Of a DNA stretch of 64,000 nucleotides, positions 45,255 to 55,500 are shown in pieces. The notes beneath the pieces are model-generated. The model did no database searches and was not told the origin of the DNA. It saw only the letters and a list, made by a program, of their open reading frames with translations. Where the stretch lies: assembly GCF_001437605.1 (NCBI RefSeq), contig NZ_JQCQ01000002.1, positions 39,320-103,319 of the forward strand. The letters are read 5' to 3'. The stretch comes from Pediococcus argentinicus (lineage in GTDB: Bacteria; Bacillota; Bacilli; Lactobacillales; Lactobacillaceae). A program made the translations under genes and the position numbers. How positions within the stretch are numbered: position 1 is the first letter of the stretch; every line of letters begins with the position of its first letter.

Positions 45255-46500
45255 TTCGTTTATTCCTCACTTCTTCAATTACTTTTTGAGCTGCTTGAGC
45301 GTTCATCTTAGGTTGATTGAATAACAAGCTTAGCATTGAATCAACTTCTTCTGGCATGGCACCATTTGCTATCAAAAGCGATTTAGCCTGTAATTTCATA
45401 TGACCTTGCTGAATTCCTTCACCAGCTAGTGCTTTTAAAGCAGCTAAGTTTTGTGCTAATCCCACAGAACCTATTACTTCTGCTAACTCTTTAGCAGTGT
45501 TTACTTTTAAAATTTTAAAATTCTGTTGAACTTGCTTGTTAATGGTAATTGATCCACCAACACTAGCCACTGGCAGTGGTATTTTTAAAACGCCACATAA
45601 CTTGTCATCAACCACTTTCCATGTTGATAAACCTTTATACATACCAGATTGAGCTGCAAAAGCGTGTGCGCCACTCTGAATTGCCCGCCAATCATTACCG
45701 GTAGCAATAGCAACCGCATCAATTCCGTTTAAGATTCCTTTATTATGGGTAGCAGCGCGATATGAATCTATTTGAGCAAAGTAACTTGCTTTAGCTATTC
45801 GTTTAGCCAAATCTCTCGCTCTTTCTAAGTCAGAATTTATAAGTTGAATGGGTATATCACATTTAACAGTTGTTAAAGCACAATCTGCTAGATTCGATAA
45901 AATCTTTAAATCAACTTCCAACCGACCACTAAACTGTTCTTGAATCCAATTTCCAACGCTTTCCATCATCGTATTAATGATATTTGCGCCCATTGCTTCT
46001 TGAGTATCAACAAACACATCGATGGATAGACATTGATGACCTAAATTACGCACTCGAATAGAACGAGCTCCACCACCACGTTTAACAATTGATGGATGCG
46101 CATTATTTGCTATTTCTAAAATTTGGTCTGCAACCTGATTAAGCTCGGCCGTGAGTTGTTCCGGATCAACTATTTCACTCACTAAAACCTGACCCATTTT
46201 CAACAACTGACTTTCAGACTGAAAGCCACCAGCTAAATTAACAATCTTGGCACCATTACTAGCTGCCGCAATCACAGATGGCTCTTCAGTAACCATTGGA
46301 ACAGCATATTCTTTTTGATTCACTTTAAAATTAACAGCGATTCCTTCTGGAAGAGAGAAATCTGTTAGATAATTTTCAATCATTTGTTGGTGAATATAAT
46401 CGACACCAAATTGATCTAGTTCATCTGTCGTTAGTTGTGTATGGTCCCGTAGCCATTCAAGCTGTGCTGAACGAGACATTTTATGATAACCATCTACCAT
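45235..46500 (-). CDS. mvaA: Hydroxymethylglutaryl-CoA reductase, class II (degradative type)
   Basis: 421 residues. Class II landmarks: the substrate Glu region MIENYLTDFSLPEGIAVNF, VTEEPSVIAAASNGAKIVN, MGANIINTMME, GIDAVAIATGNDWRAIQSGA and SVGGSITINKQ. Class II enzymes use NAD(P)H and in Gram-positive cocci and lactobacilli serve the mevalonate pathway for isoprenoids. GGAG lies six bases before the start. It overlaps the HEXXH gene downstream and follows the ppx/gppA gene by 9 bases. No other mevalonate gene is in the window. Confidence 0.95.
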   Translation of the reverse strand: MVDGYHKMSRSAQLEWLRDHTQLTTDELDQFGVDYIHQQMIENYLTDFSLPEGIAVNFKVNQKEYAVPMVTEEPSVIAAASNGAKIVNLAGGFQSESQLLKMGQVLVSEIVDPEQLTAELNQVADQILEIANNAHPSIVKRGGGARSIRVRNLGHQCLSIDVFVDTQEAMGANIINTMMESVGNWIQEQFSGRLEVDLKILSNLADCALTTVKCDIPIQLINSDLERARDLAKRIAKASYFAQIDSYRAATHNKGILNGIDAVAIATGNDWRAIQSGAHAFAAQSGMYKGLSTWKVVDDKLCGVLKIPLPVASVGGSITINKQVQQNFKILKVNTAKELAEVIGSVGLAQNLAALKALAGEGIQQGHMKLQAKSLLIANGAMPEEVDSMLSLLFNQPKMNAQAAQKVIEEVRNKRNDGNKN

Positions 46501-46509
46501 ATTGAACTC

Positions 46510-47436
46510 CTATAAATCCATTTTAGAAGTATATTCTGAAATAATACCTTCCCGAACGCCACTTTCTGAAAATACAACTCGATCGGCATCAATCATTTGG
46601 AGCAACATCACTAATGGCAAAATCCCACCGACAATGATATCTGCACGATTAGTTTCCAAACCTGGCATCTTCTTACGTGTTTCTAAACTACGTGATAATA
46701 GTGTTTTGAAAGTACGATTGACTACTTCTGTTTTTAGTCGATAACCATGAATATGATTAATACGAGCAAGCTTTTGACGTTGACGATTCATACGAGCCAA
46801 CGTTCGGTTAGCACCGCCCAACAATACAACTGGCTTATTAAAGGCATCCATAATCCACCAAATATCTCGCAACTGTTTATTGATAAACATTTCTGCTGCA
46901 AACAAATTATCCGAGCGTACAACATTATTTAAGTGAAACTGTTCGGATAAACTCACTGCTCCAAATGGAATACTAATTAAGTTGTCAGCTCTCCCGTCGT
47001 GAACATTGATTAATTCACAACTTGCACCACCAGTATCTAAAATAAGGCAGTCTTTAACCTCTAGTGAATTCATGACACCCAAATAATCATAATGAGCTTC
47101 ATCATCACCAGATAAAACTTCTAACCTAATACCAGTTTCCTTACGAACCCGATCTAAAAATTCATGTTGATTGCGTGCCATCCGGACCGCTGCAGTCGTA
47201 ATTCCACGAACTTCGATATTAGGATATGTTTGATAGATTTTTTTGAATCTTTTTAATGCATCCAACGTGCGTTGCATCGCCACTGGCCGAAGCAAACGTT
47301 CACGACCCATTCCTTCTGAAATTCGTGAATCTTCTTTAATTCGTTTTACTTCTTTGAAACTACCATCATTTTGGATTGTATTAATTGCCATTCGAACTGA
47401 ATTGGATCCCAGATCAACAATAACTAGATTTTTCAT
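46510..47436 (-). CDS. Ppx/GppA-family phosphatase
   Basis: 308 residues, of the short exopolyphosphatase/pppGpp phosphohydrolase type. The actin-like fold shows VIVDLGSNSVRMAI (phosphate-1), ITTAAVRMARN, LEVLSGDDEAHYDYLG (the conserved S-G-xx-E/D-A), LILDTGGASCELI and VVLLGGANRTLARM. Substrate may be polyphosphate or (p)ppGpp; the two cannot be told apart from sequence. The ATG at 47436 has GAGGA seven bases upstream. It forms a unit with mvaA and the HEXXH gene. Confidence 0.9.
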   Translation of the reverse strand: MKNLVIVDLGSNSVRMAINTIQNDGSFKEVKRIKEDSRISEGMGRERLLRPVAMQRTLDALKRFKKIYQTYPNIEVRGITTAAVRMARNQHEFLDRVRKETGIRLEVLSGDDEAHYDYLGVMNSLEVKDCLILDTGGASCELINVHDGRADNLISIPFGAVSLSEQFHLNNVVRSDNLFAAEMFINKQLRDIWWIMDAFNKPVVLLGGANRTLARMNRQRQKLARINHIHGYRLKTEVVNRTFKTLLSRSLETRKKMPGLETNRADIIVGGILPLVMLLQMIDADRVVFSESGVREGIISEYTSKMDL

Positions 47437-47507
47437 ACTTTTGTCCTCATTCATGTATATTCTCTTTAATTTTACCATTAAAGTAATTGTGAGAGTCCCA
47501 TAAAAGT

Positions 47508-47545
47508 CAAAAAGACCCAGGCAAAATTAACATTTCACCTAGGTC
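47508..47545 (-). terminator. Terminator after trpS
   Basis: On the minus strand GACCTAGG pairs with CCTGGGTC (one mismatch), followed by TTTTTGACTTTT. It lies 17 bases past the trpS stop. Confidence 0.7.
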
Positions 47546-47562
47546 ATATTTAGACTTAAAAA

Positions 47563-48582
47563 TTAATCAAAATAATTAATACCAATTGCATCCCGGACTT
47601 CTTTTAAAGTTTGGTTTGCAACTTCATTAGCAGCATCACTGCCGTCTTTCAAAATCTTATATACGCCATCCATATCGGCAGCATATTGTTCACGACGTTC
47701 ACGAATGGGTTTCAACGTAGCTTGGAGTACTTCATTCAAGTAACGTTTAATCTTAACGTCACCTAACCCGCCGGCTTGATATTGGTCCTTCAATTCTTGA
47801 ACCTTAGCTTTATCATCATCAAAAATATCCAAGTATGTGAATACAGTGTTTCCTTCAATGTGGCCTGGATCTTCAATTTTAATGTGTTGAGGATCTGTGT
47901 ACATTGACATTACTTTCTTTTGGATTGTATCAGCGTCATCAGCTAAGTAAATAGCGTTGTTAAGTGACTTAGACATCTTAGCGTTACCGTCTAATCCAGG
48001 AATACGTCCTTGTCCCTTTGGTGGGAAATACCCTTCAGGTTCAACCAAAATATCTTGTTTATAAATGTTATTAAATGAACGCACAATTTCACGAGTTTGT
48101 TCAAGCATTGGTTCTTGATCATCACCAACTGGCACCGTATTAGCTTTAAATGCTGTAATATCAGCAGCCTGACTAACAGGATAAGTAAAGAAACCAGCAG
48201 GTACACTTTGACCAAATGATTTTTGCTTAATTTCAGTTTTAACAGTTGGATTTCGTTCCAAACGCGCTACAGAAACAAGATTCATGTAATGCTGAGTTAG
48301 TTCGCTTAAAGCAGGAATTTGTGATTGGACAAAAATAGTTGATTTTGCTGGATCAATACCTACAGCAAGATAATCCAATGCAACTTGTGTTAAACTATGA
48401 CGAATTTTTTCTGGATCACGGGCGTTATCAGTCAAAGCCTGCATATCAGCAATCATAATAAATGTTTTGTAATCACCTGTATTTTGTAAAGCTACACGAT
48501 TTTTTAAAGAACCTACGTAATGTCCAATATGTAATTGACCTGTAGGACGATCTCCAGTTAAAACAACTTTTTGTTCTGTCAT
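47563..48582 (-). CDS. trpS: Tryptophanyl-tRNA synthetase
   Basis: 339 residues, the standard bacterial size. Class I motifs: [20 protein letters not shown] and [14 protein letters not shown] (KMSKS). The dimer core and Trp pocket ([29 protein letters not shown]) are intact. The ATG at 48582 has GGAGG eight bases upstream; the ATG five codons earlier overlaps that site. Expression is controlled by the T-box leader directly upstream, which senses uncharged tRNA-Trp. Confidence 0.97.
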   Translation of the reverse strand: MTEQKVVLTGDRPTGQLHIGHYVGSLKNRVALQNTGDYKTFIMIADMQALTDNARDPEKIRHSLTQVALDYLAVGIDPAKSTIFVQSQIPALSELTQHYMNLVSVARLERNPTVKTEIKQKSFGQSVPAGFFTYPVSQAADITAFKANTVPVGDDQEPMLEQTREIVRSFNNIYKQDILVEPEGYFPPKGQGRIPGLDGNAKMSKSLNNAIYLADDADTIQKKVMSMYTDPQHIKIEDPGHIEGNTVFTYLDIFDDDKAKVQELKDQYQAGGLGDVKIKRYLNEVLQATLKPIRERREQYAADMDGVYKILKDGSDAANEVANQTLKEVRDAIGINYFD

Positions 48583-48611
48583 TGTAAATTCCTCCATTTT
48601 ATTAATTGATT

Positions 48612-48800
48612 GTATAAAAAAATCCCATTGCTCAGTTAAAGAACAATAGGACGATTATTTTCGCGGTACCACCTAAATTACAGATACGTATATATACCTG
48701 TCACTTTGCTGAAAGATAAGGGCTTTCACCCATTTACCAGTTCGTCGCCATGAAACTTCTCAATTACCGTTTCTCCCTGTTTTTGGCTACCCTACTTATA
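48612..48800 (-). promoter_or_regulatory. T-box riboswitch (Trp-specific) upstream of trpS
   Basis: The T-box sequence AGGTGGTACCGCG lies at 48662-48674 (minus strand). The upstream specifier-loop region contains GAACTGG, with TGG (complement 48737-48739), the Trp codon, in the specifier position. The leader ends in a terminator of stem TCCTATTGTTC/GAGCAATGGGA (48623-48651) with a T7 run. Uncharged tRNA-Trp should favour the antiterminator and switch on trpS. AGGGAGA of stem I is visible nearby. Confidence 0.93.
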
Positions 48801-48805
48801 CCTTC

Positions 48806-48834
48806 AGTTTACTTGCTATTTTGGTACTTGTCAA
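48806..48834 (-). promoter_or_regulatory. Promoter of the trpS leader
   Basis: TTGACA (complement 48829-48834) and TAAACT (complement 48806-48811) with a 17-base spacer, directly ahead of the T-box leader. It lies back to back with the helD upstream region. Confidence 0.75.
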
Positions 48835-48925
48835 AGGTATTTTTAATCAGCCAAATCAGTTGACATACAAGGGTTTTGCGCCTAAAATTGTGCAAGCATT
48901 TAAGAAGTCGAAGTGGAGGGATAAT

Positions 48926-51229
48926 ATGGATTCTGAACAAAAACAAGAGCAAACACGCGTCGACCGAGTGGTTGAACAAATCAAGACCGAACAAGTTCAT
49001 ATTGAAGATTTATACGCCAAAGCTCAACAAGAAACAAAAAACGTTGAAAAAAATTATTCCCAAAACGCCAAAGTCAACATGATTGAAGCGGATGATCGTA
49101 TTGAAACTGCTGCCGAAATCCAACAACAAAAGGGGTTAGTCGCTCGTACAATTGAAAATGAAGCGATTCTAAACCGTCAAATTACTGCACTAAAGGAATT
49201 GGAAAAGTCCCCCTATTTTGGTCGAATTGATATTAAAGGCCAGGATGAATCATCCAGCGAACCTTTATACATTGGTATTTCATCCTTTGCAGATCAAAAT
49301 GGAAATTTCCTAGTCTATGATTGGCGCGCTCCAATCTCAAATATTTACTACAATGGTACGCTAGGCAAAGTCTCGTATGATACTCCAGCAGGCCACATGA
49401 CAACCGAACTAGTTAAAAAACGTCAATTTGTAATTAATGACGCAAAAATAGTTCATATGTTTGATATCAACGAAACGGTTGGCGATGAACTGTTACAAGC
49501 AGCCCTAGGTGAGCAAAATGATGAATACATGCGGAATATCGTTTCTACAATCCAGAAGGAACAAAATGACATTATTCGAGACACAACTAGTGACCTACTA
49601 GTGGTTCAGGGGGTCGCTGGAAGTGGTAAGACTTCAGCTATTCTCCAACGTATTGCCTACTTGCTTTACCATAGCCGAGCATCACTAAATGCCGACGAAA
49701 TTGTTCTATTTTCTCCTAATCGTCTGTACAGTCGCTATATTTCAGACGTTCTGCCAAGTCTGGGAGAACGCAATATGCGCCAACTAACTTTGGCAGAATT
49801 CTTTAGTCGTCGTTTTGAAGGTTTAAGTGTTGAATCACTGTTTGATCGTTACGAAAATAATCCTAAGTTAGCCTTACAAGAACAAGCTCTACAGGATTGG
49901 CAAGAAAGTGCAGAATGTATTCATGCGATTCAAGAGTACGTCGAACAACTAAGCGTCGCGGATTTGAAATTTAATGATATCAATCACAAAGGTGAGGCTT
50001 TCTTTGCAAAAGAAGAAATCGCAGCTATTTTTGCTAGTTTTCCAACTTCGATTAGTCTGCCAAATCGCTTTGTAAAGACGAAAAACGAACTGATTAGACG
50101 ACTCCAAAAGCGAACACTACAAGAAATTAAAAAGGACTGGGTTCAAGAACGCATCAATCAAATTGGTGACGAGCAGTACCACAATATTGTTGGTCGGCGC
50201 CATTTTAAATCTTACGATGAAGAGAATCGCTTCATTGGCTCAGCAATTGTTAAACAAAGTTTCCAAATTATTGACGACGCAATTTATAACAATTATTTCA
50301 TTGATGCATACCAGCAATACCAAGACTTCTGGCAATGGACTAAGACACCAGAAGGTATACACGAAGAAACCTGGAACAACAAAATCAATAACTTTGTGCA
50401 AAACTTAGAGTTTCATAAATTAAATTTAACTGATGCTGCACCACTCTTGATGTTGCGTGATTTAATAGTTGGCAGTGGCGTTAATCGAAAATTCCAATAT
50501 GTCTTCGTTGATGAAATGCAAGACTATTCAATTGCACAAATGATGTATTTGAAACATGCCTTTCCAAAAGCAAAATTCACATTACTAGGTGATAGCGAAC
50601 AATCGTTATTCAAGGATGTAACGGCACCACAAGAATTATTAGATCATTTAGAAGATGCGCTGCAAGTTCATAAAGCGAACCTAATCACTTTGAATCGTAG
50701 TTACCGCTCTACAGCACCTATTACCAAGTTTGCCGCTGCTTTATTACCTGATGGCGACCAAATTCAAGCTTTCAGTCGAGACGGAGCAAAACCTCTAGTC
50801 ATTGAAAGTCAGCCGGAAAACTTCAGCAGTAACTTAATTCAGCTTTGCCAAACTGAACTGGATCAAAATGGATCAGTAGCTATCTTGACTAAGAATCAAA
50901 CTGAAAGTATTGCCGTAGAAAAATTATTGCATAAGAAATTTCATACTCATCTTTTAAACGATGGTGACCTCTCGTTGCCAAAGGGATTAGTAATCTTACC
51001 AATCTACTTAGCTAAAGGCCTTGAGTTTGATTCCGTCATTGTTTATAACACCTCTGACGTAAATTACCACAACACTAAATGGCGTGGGACACTATATACT
51101 ATGGCATCCCGTGCTATGCATCAATTAAGTATGATAAGTAACGGACCAATGTCACGTTTGATTTTAGATTTAAATTCTGACCTATTTGAAGAAAAAGAAC
51201 TACCAAAAAAGAGTTTGAAACAAAATTAA
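48926..51229 (+). CDS. helD: HelD-like RNA-polymerase recycling ATPase (UvrD/Rep superfamily)
   Basis: 767 residues, near the 774 of B. subtilis HelD. A charged coiled-coil N-terminus (KTEQVHIEDLYAKAQQETKN) is the arm that enters RNA polymerase; VVQGVAGSGKTSAILQRIAY is Walker A (about residue 228), YVFVDEMQDYSIAQMMYL is the Walker B region (about 526) and LITLNRSYRST is a late helicase motif. HelD removes stalled polymerase from DNA. Starts upstream of 48926 are rejected because GTGGAGGG directly precedes this ATG and the upstream part overlaps the trpS promoter. Confidence 0.9.
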   Translation: MDSEQKQEQTRVDRVVEQIKTEQVHIEDLYAKAQQETKNVEKNYSQNAKVNMIEADDRIETAAEIQQQKGLVARTIENEAILNRQITALKELEKSPYFGRIDIKGQDESSSEPLYIGISSFADQNGNFLVYDWRAPISNIYYNGTLGKVSYDTPAGHMTTELVKKRQFVINDAKIVHMFDINETVGDELLQAALGEQNDEYMRNIVSTIQKEQNDIIRDTTSDLLVVQGVAGSGKTSAILQRIAYLLYHSRASLNADEIVLFSPNRLYSRYISDVLPSLGERNMRQLTLAEFFSRRFEGLSVESLFDRYENNPKLALQEQALQDWQESAECIHAIQEYVEQLSVADLKFNDINHKGEAFFAKEEIAAIFASFPTSISLPNRFVKTKNELIRRLQKRTLQEIKKDWVQERINQIGDEQYHNIVGRRHFKSYDEENRFIGSAIVKQSFQIIDDAIYNNYFIDAYQQYQDFWQWTKTPEGIHEETWNNKINNFVQNLEFHKLNLTDAAPLLMLRDLIVGSGVNRKFQYVFVDEMQDYSIAQMMYLKHAFPKAKFTLLGDSEQSLFKDVTAPQELLDHLEDALQVHKANLITLNRSYRSTAPITKFAAALLPDGDQIQAFSRDGAKPLVIESQPENFSSNLIQLCQTELDQNGSVAILTKNQTESIAVEKLLHKKFHTHLLNDGDLSLPKGLVILPIYLAKGLEFDSVIVYNTSDVNYHNTKWRGTLYTMASRAMHQLSMISNGPMSRLILDLNSDLFEEKELPKKSLKQN

Positions 51230-51252
51230 TTTTTGTTTCAAACTCTTTTTAC
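51206..51252 (+). terminator. Very strong terminator at the end of helD
   Basis: AAAAAGAGTTTGAAACAAAA and its complement ending in TTTTT form a near-perfect stem of about 19 bp across a short loop. The last helD codons and stop lie inside the stem. Confidence 0.9.
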
Positions 51253-51277
51253 AAACTTTACTTTAATAGTCTAAATC

Positions 51278-51384
51278 GGAGACAAAAAGCTAATTCTTCC
51301 GCCTAGCTACGAAAACCAAACGATTCCAAATGCGAATCATCAGGTTTCCTATGCTATGCTCAGAATCAGAACACCTTTTGTCTC
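51278..51384. repeat. Multi-stem inverted-repeat element between convergent genes (element B)
   Basis: Outer stem GAGACAAAA (51279-51287) with TTTTGTCTC (51376-51384). Inside: CTAATTCT (51290-51297) pairs with AGAATCAG (51362-51369) with one mismatch, TAGC with GCTA, GAAAACC with GGTTTC, and GATTC with GAATC at the tip. The other helD-side terminator is separate. It ends 5 bases before the aminotransferase stop. Like element A it lies between convergent genes and holds no gene. Confidence 0.6.
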
Positions 51385-51388
51385 ACTC

Positions 51389-52570
51389 TCATTGCGCTTT
51401 CGCAAATTCTTTAATTCTACGACAAGCTTCATTTAATTTATCCTGACTAGTTGCGTATGACAATCGAATATAACCTGGCATTCCAAATCCTTCTCCAGCA
51501 ACTACTGCAACATGAGCATCATTAAGTAGTGCAAGTGCTAGCTCACTAGAACTTGTAAAACCTTTTTGCTTCATGAGTTCCGTTACATTTGGAAATAGAT
51601 AGAACGCACCTTCTGGTTTATGTTCAAGCTTCAAGCCCGGAATATCGTTTAGTAAAGCAAATGTTTCATTCAATCTCTTTTCGAATGCATCCCGCATATC
51701 AAAAACTGCTTTTTGATCCCCGTTCAAAGCTTCAATCGCAGCATACTGCGCAACAGTTGTCGGATTAGAAGTCATGTGACCTAATAAAGCACCCACCTTA
51801 TTGATAATTTCAGAATTTGCAATCAAATATCCTAAGCGCCAACCAGTCATTGCGTACGCTTTAGAAACCCCATTAATTATGACTGTATTATTCACTAGTT
51901 CATCCGATAATTCGAGGACGGATGTGAATTTCACATTGTTATATACTAATTTGCCATATATTTCATCAGCAATTAACAATACACCGTGTTCCAACGCCCA
52001 CTTAGCAATCGATTCAGTCTCTTCCTTGGAATAAACTAATCCAGAAGGATTCTGTGGTGTATTTAAAATTAGAATTTTGGTACTATCATCCATTGCCTCG
52101 GTTAGTTCATCTGGAGTAGCCTTCATATCATTAGCATGTGGATGAACCACTTGTACTTTAGCTCCAGCTAATTTTATTTGTTCTTCATAACTAACCCAAT
52201 AAGGAGCAATAATCATAGCTGAATCGCCAGGTTCCAATACTGCCTGAAACAACGCGTACAATCCCATCTTGGCGCCAACAGTTAAAGCTACCTGTGAAGG
52301 ATCGATAGTCCGTTGATAATCTTGAAAGACTCGCTTGACGACTGCATTTTGTAAATCAGGAAGTCCTTTAACCGGTGTATAATAGCTCGCTGACCCATTT
52401 TGAATACTATCAATCGCAGCCTTTTGAATATTAACAGGAGTAGCGAAATCTGGTTCACCAGTACTTAGATTGATTACATCAATGCCATCAGCCTGCATTT
52501 TCTTAGCTTGTGCCGAAACGGCCAAAGTAGCTGACGGACTTACATTTAAAACTCGTTTTGAAAATTTCAT
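51389..52570 (-). CDS. Pyridoxal-phosphate aminotransferase class I, probable aspartate aminotransferase
   Basis: 393 residues. Landmarks of the class Ib/I-gamma aspartate aminotransferases: INLSTGEPDFATP, SASYYTPVKGLPDLQNAV, LNTPQNPSGLVYS, IADEIYGKLVY and VSKAYAMTGWRLGYL with the PLP-binding Lys. It starts 9 bases after the pyruvate carboxylase gene, so oxaloacetate made there can be converted to aspartate. An aromatic or PatA-type role cannot be ruled out, but the neighbour favours aspartate. GGAG-type site upstream. Confidence 0.88.
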   Translation of the reverse strand: MKFSKRVLNVSPSATLAVSAQAKKMQADGIDVINLSTGEPDFATPVNIQKAAIDSIQNGSASYYTPVKGLPDLQNAVVKRVFQDYQRTIDPSQVALTVGAKMGLYALFQAVLEPGDSAMIIAPYWVSYEEQIKLAGAKVQVVHPHANDMKATPDELTEAMDDSTKILILNTPQNPSGLVYSKEETESIAKWALEHGVLLIADEIYGKLVYNNVKFTSVLELSDELVNNTVIINGVSKAYAMTGWRLGYLIANSEIINKVGALLGHMTSNPTTVAQYAAIEALNGDQKAVFDMRDAFEKRLNETFALLNDIPGLKLEHKPEGAFYLFPNVTELMKQKGFTSSSELALALLNDAHVAVVAGEGFGMPGYIRLSYATSQDKLNEACRRIKEFAKAQ

Positions 52571-52579
52571 GCTAGTCTC

Positions 52580-55500
52580 CTACTTCAATTTAGTTAATTT
52601 AACTAATAAATCACCACTGGCAATCTGCATGCCATCATGAGCAATCACTTTTTTAACTCGTGCATCAAATGGAGCTCGAATTGTCGTTTCCATTTTCATA
52701 GCTTCCGTGACAATTAAATCATCACCCTTATGAACTTCTTGTCCTTTTTCAACCAGTACATTAACTACTGAGCCGGCCATCGTTGCACCAATTTGACTAT
52801 CATCTGTAGGTTCGGCCTTTGGAACCTGAGTTGTAGTCACTACGGCATTGTTATCATGGACAATCACTTCTTCTGACTGACCATTAACTTCAAAGAATAA
52901 TGACCGATCACCATTTTCATCTGCTGCACTAATTTCACGTAAAACAATAATAGCAGCGCGGCCTTGGCTCAAATGGAATTCAACTCGTTCACCTTTTCGC
53001 ATACCTTGGAAGAACGTTGGCGTATCAAGTAAAGTAACCGGTCCAAAGTCTTCCTGACGTTTGCTGTAGTCCATGAATACATCTGGATAAAGAATATATG
53101 AAAGAAGTTCTTCATGGGTAACTGAACGATTTAGTTTTTCTTCTAATTCGTCCTTAGTCTTTTCCAAATCAATAGGTTGAGCGAATTTTCCAGGACGATC
53201 AGTTAATGCAGTTTGATTTCCAAGTACTATTTTTTGTAACTGTTTTGGAAAACCACCAGCAGGTTGACCTAAGTCACCTTTTAAGAACGCAACGACAGAC
53301 GCAGGAAAATCTAATTTATAATCATTATCTAAAACATCCTGCTCTGATAAGTCATTTTGAACCATAAATAATGCCATATCACCAACCACCTTAGAAGATG
53401 GGGTTACTTTCGTAATATCACCAAACATCTTGTTTACGGTTGCATACATATCCTTGATTTCATTCCAACGATGTCCTAAACGTAAGGCTTGGGCCTGTTG
53501 TTGTAAATTAGTGTATTGACCACCGGGCATCTCGACTTTAAAGATTTCTGTTTGAGCACCATGCAATGGATGAGCGAATGCTTCATAAGGTTCCCGAATT
53601 GAGGCCCAGTATTGGTCAATCTCTTCGGCATTCTTAACATTCAAATTAGGCTGACGTTTACTATGATCTAAGGCATAATATAGCGCACTCATCGAAGGTT
53701 GCGATGTTGTTCCAGAGAACGAAGAAGATGCAACATCCACTACATCAACACCAGCGTCCACAGCTCTAGCATAGGTATAAACTCCCATCCCAGTTGTATC
53801 ATGTGTGTGTAAATGAATTGGAATCTCAACTTTGTCTTTCAACTCACTAATTAGGCGATAGGCTGCTTCTGGTTTCAGTAAGCCAGCCATATCTTTAATT
53901 CCGATAATATGTGCCCCTGCTGCTTGTAATTCCTTAGCCAAATCAACATAGTACTTTAAATTGTACTTAGTTTTGTCTGGATCAAGAATATCACCCGTAT
54001 ATGCCATTGCAGCTTCGGCAATTTTGTTACTATCTCGAACCTGTTTGATGGATTCCTCCATTTGTGGCACCCAATTCAATGAATCAAAAATCCTGAATAC
54101 ATCTACTCCGCTAGCGGCCGATTGAGCAATAAATTCATCAATTACATTATCGGGATAATTCTTATATCCAACCGCGTTTGATCCACGAAGGAGCATTTGA
54201 AGAAGTGTATTTGGCATTTGCTTTCTCAATGTTTCCAGACGCTTCCAAGGGTCCTCACCTAAGAAACGATATGACACATCAAAAGTTGCGCCACCCCAGA
54301 CTTCTGCTGAAAACAGGTTAGGTAGTCCTTGCGCTACTTTATCAGCAACACTAATCATATCGTTAGTTCGCATACGCGTTGCAAATAAGGACTGATGCGC
54401 ATCACGCATTGTTGTATCAGTTAATAAAACTCGATCTTGTTCAGTGAGCCATTTTCCAACTGCTTCAGGTCCTGACTGATTCAAAATGGTCTTCGCCGAA
54501 ACGATTTCTTTACTAGGTACTACAATCTCAGGTTGGTGCGGATGCAAATGAGTATAGTGCAGTTTCTTATCGATTCCTGGATAACCATTAACAGTTGTTG
54601 TAGCAACGTAATTTAATAGCTTCGTAATTGATTGAGTTTCAGGTTTAATTTTAAATAATGATGGGGTTTCATCAACAAAAGTTGTTGGTGCCAATTTAGA
54701 CCTAAAAACTGGATGATGAATTAAATTCTTCAAAAACAGAATGTTAGTTTTAACACCTCGAATGACGAACTCATCTAAAACGCGATCCATCTTCACTAAC
54801 GCTTCTTCAAAAGTTGCAGCGTGGACAATTGCTTTAGTCAAAAGTGAATCATAATAGGGTGTAACATGAGCGCCAGTAAAAGCATTCCCGGCATCCAACC
54901 GAACGCCGGTACCACCTGGTGAACGATAAGTTTGAATTCTTCCAACGTCCGGTACAAAATTATTCATTGGATCTTCAGTCGTTATTCGTGCTTGAATAGC
55001 TACTCCAACTGCTTCTAAATCCTCTTGGAGTGGAATCTGAATATCTTCATGGAGCCGTTCGCCATTTGCAACTCTAATTTGTGCTTGAACAATATCGACA
55101 CCAGTCACTTCTTCAGTTACTGTATGTTCCACCTGAACTCTAGGGTTAACCTCCATAAAGAAGAACTGATCTCCTTCTACAAGAAATTCAACAGTAGCAG
55201 CATTTGTATAGTTAACTGATTTGAGTAACTTGATTGCAGCTTCTCGAATCCGTGCTCGAACATTTTCATCAACACCAACAGCCGGAGCAAATTCAATAAT
55301 CTTTTGATGACGGCGTTGCACGGATGAATTACGTTCATAAAGATGCATCAACTCACCGTGTTCATCCGCAATAATTTGAACCTCAACGTGAATTGGATCA
55401 ACTAAATAACGCTCTAAATAAATCTCATCGTTGCCAAAAGATTTGCTAGCTTCTGAACGAGCCATTTCAAAAGAACGGCGCATTTCACTTTCTTCGTGAA

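Noticed and set aside
48821..48925. Longer start for helD
   Set aside because: This stretch overlaps the trpS promoter, the added residues do not look like HelD, and GTGGAGGG precedes the ATG at 48926.
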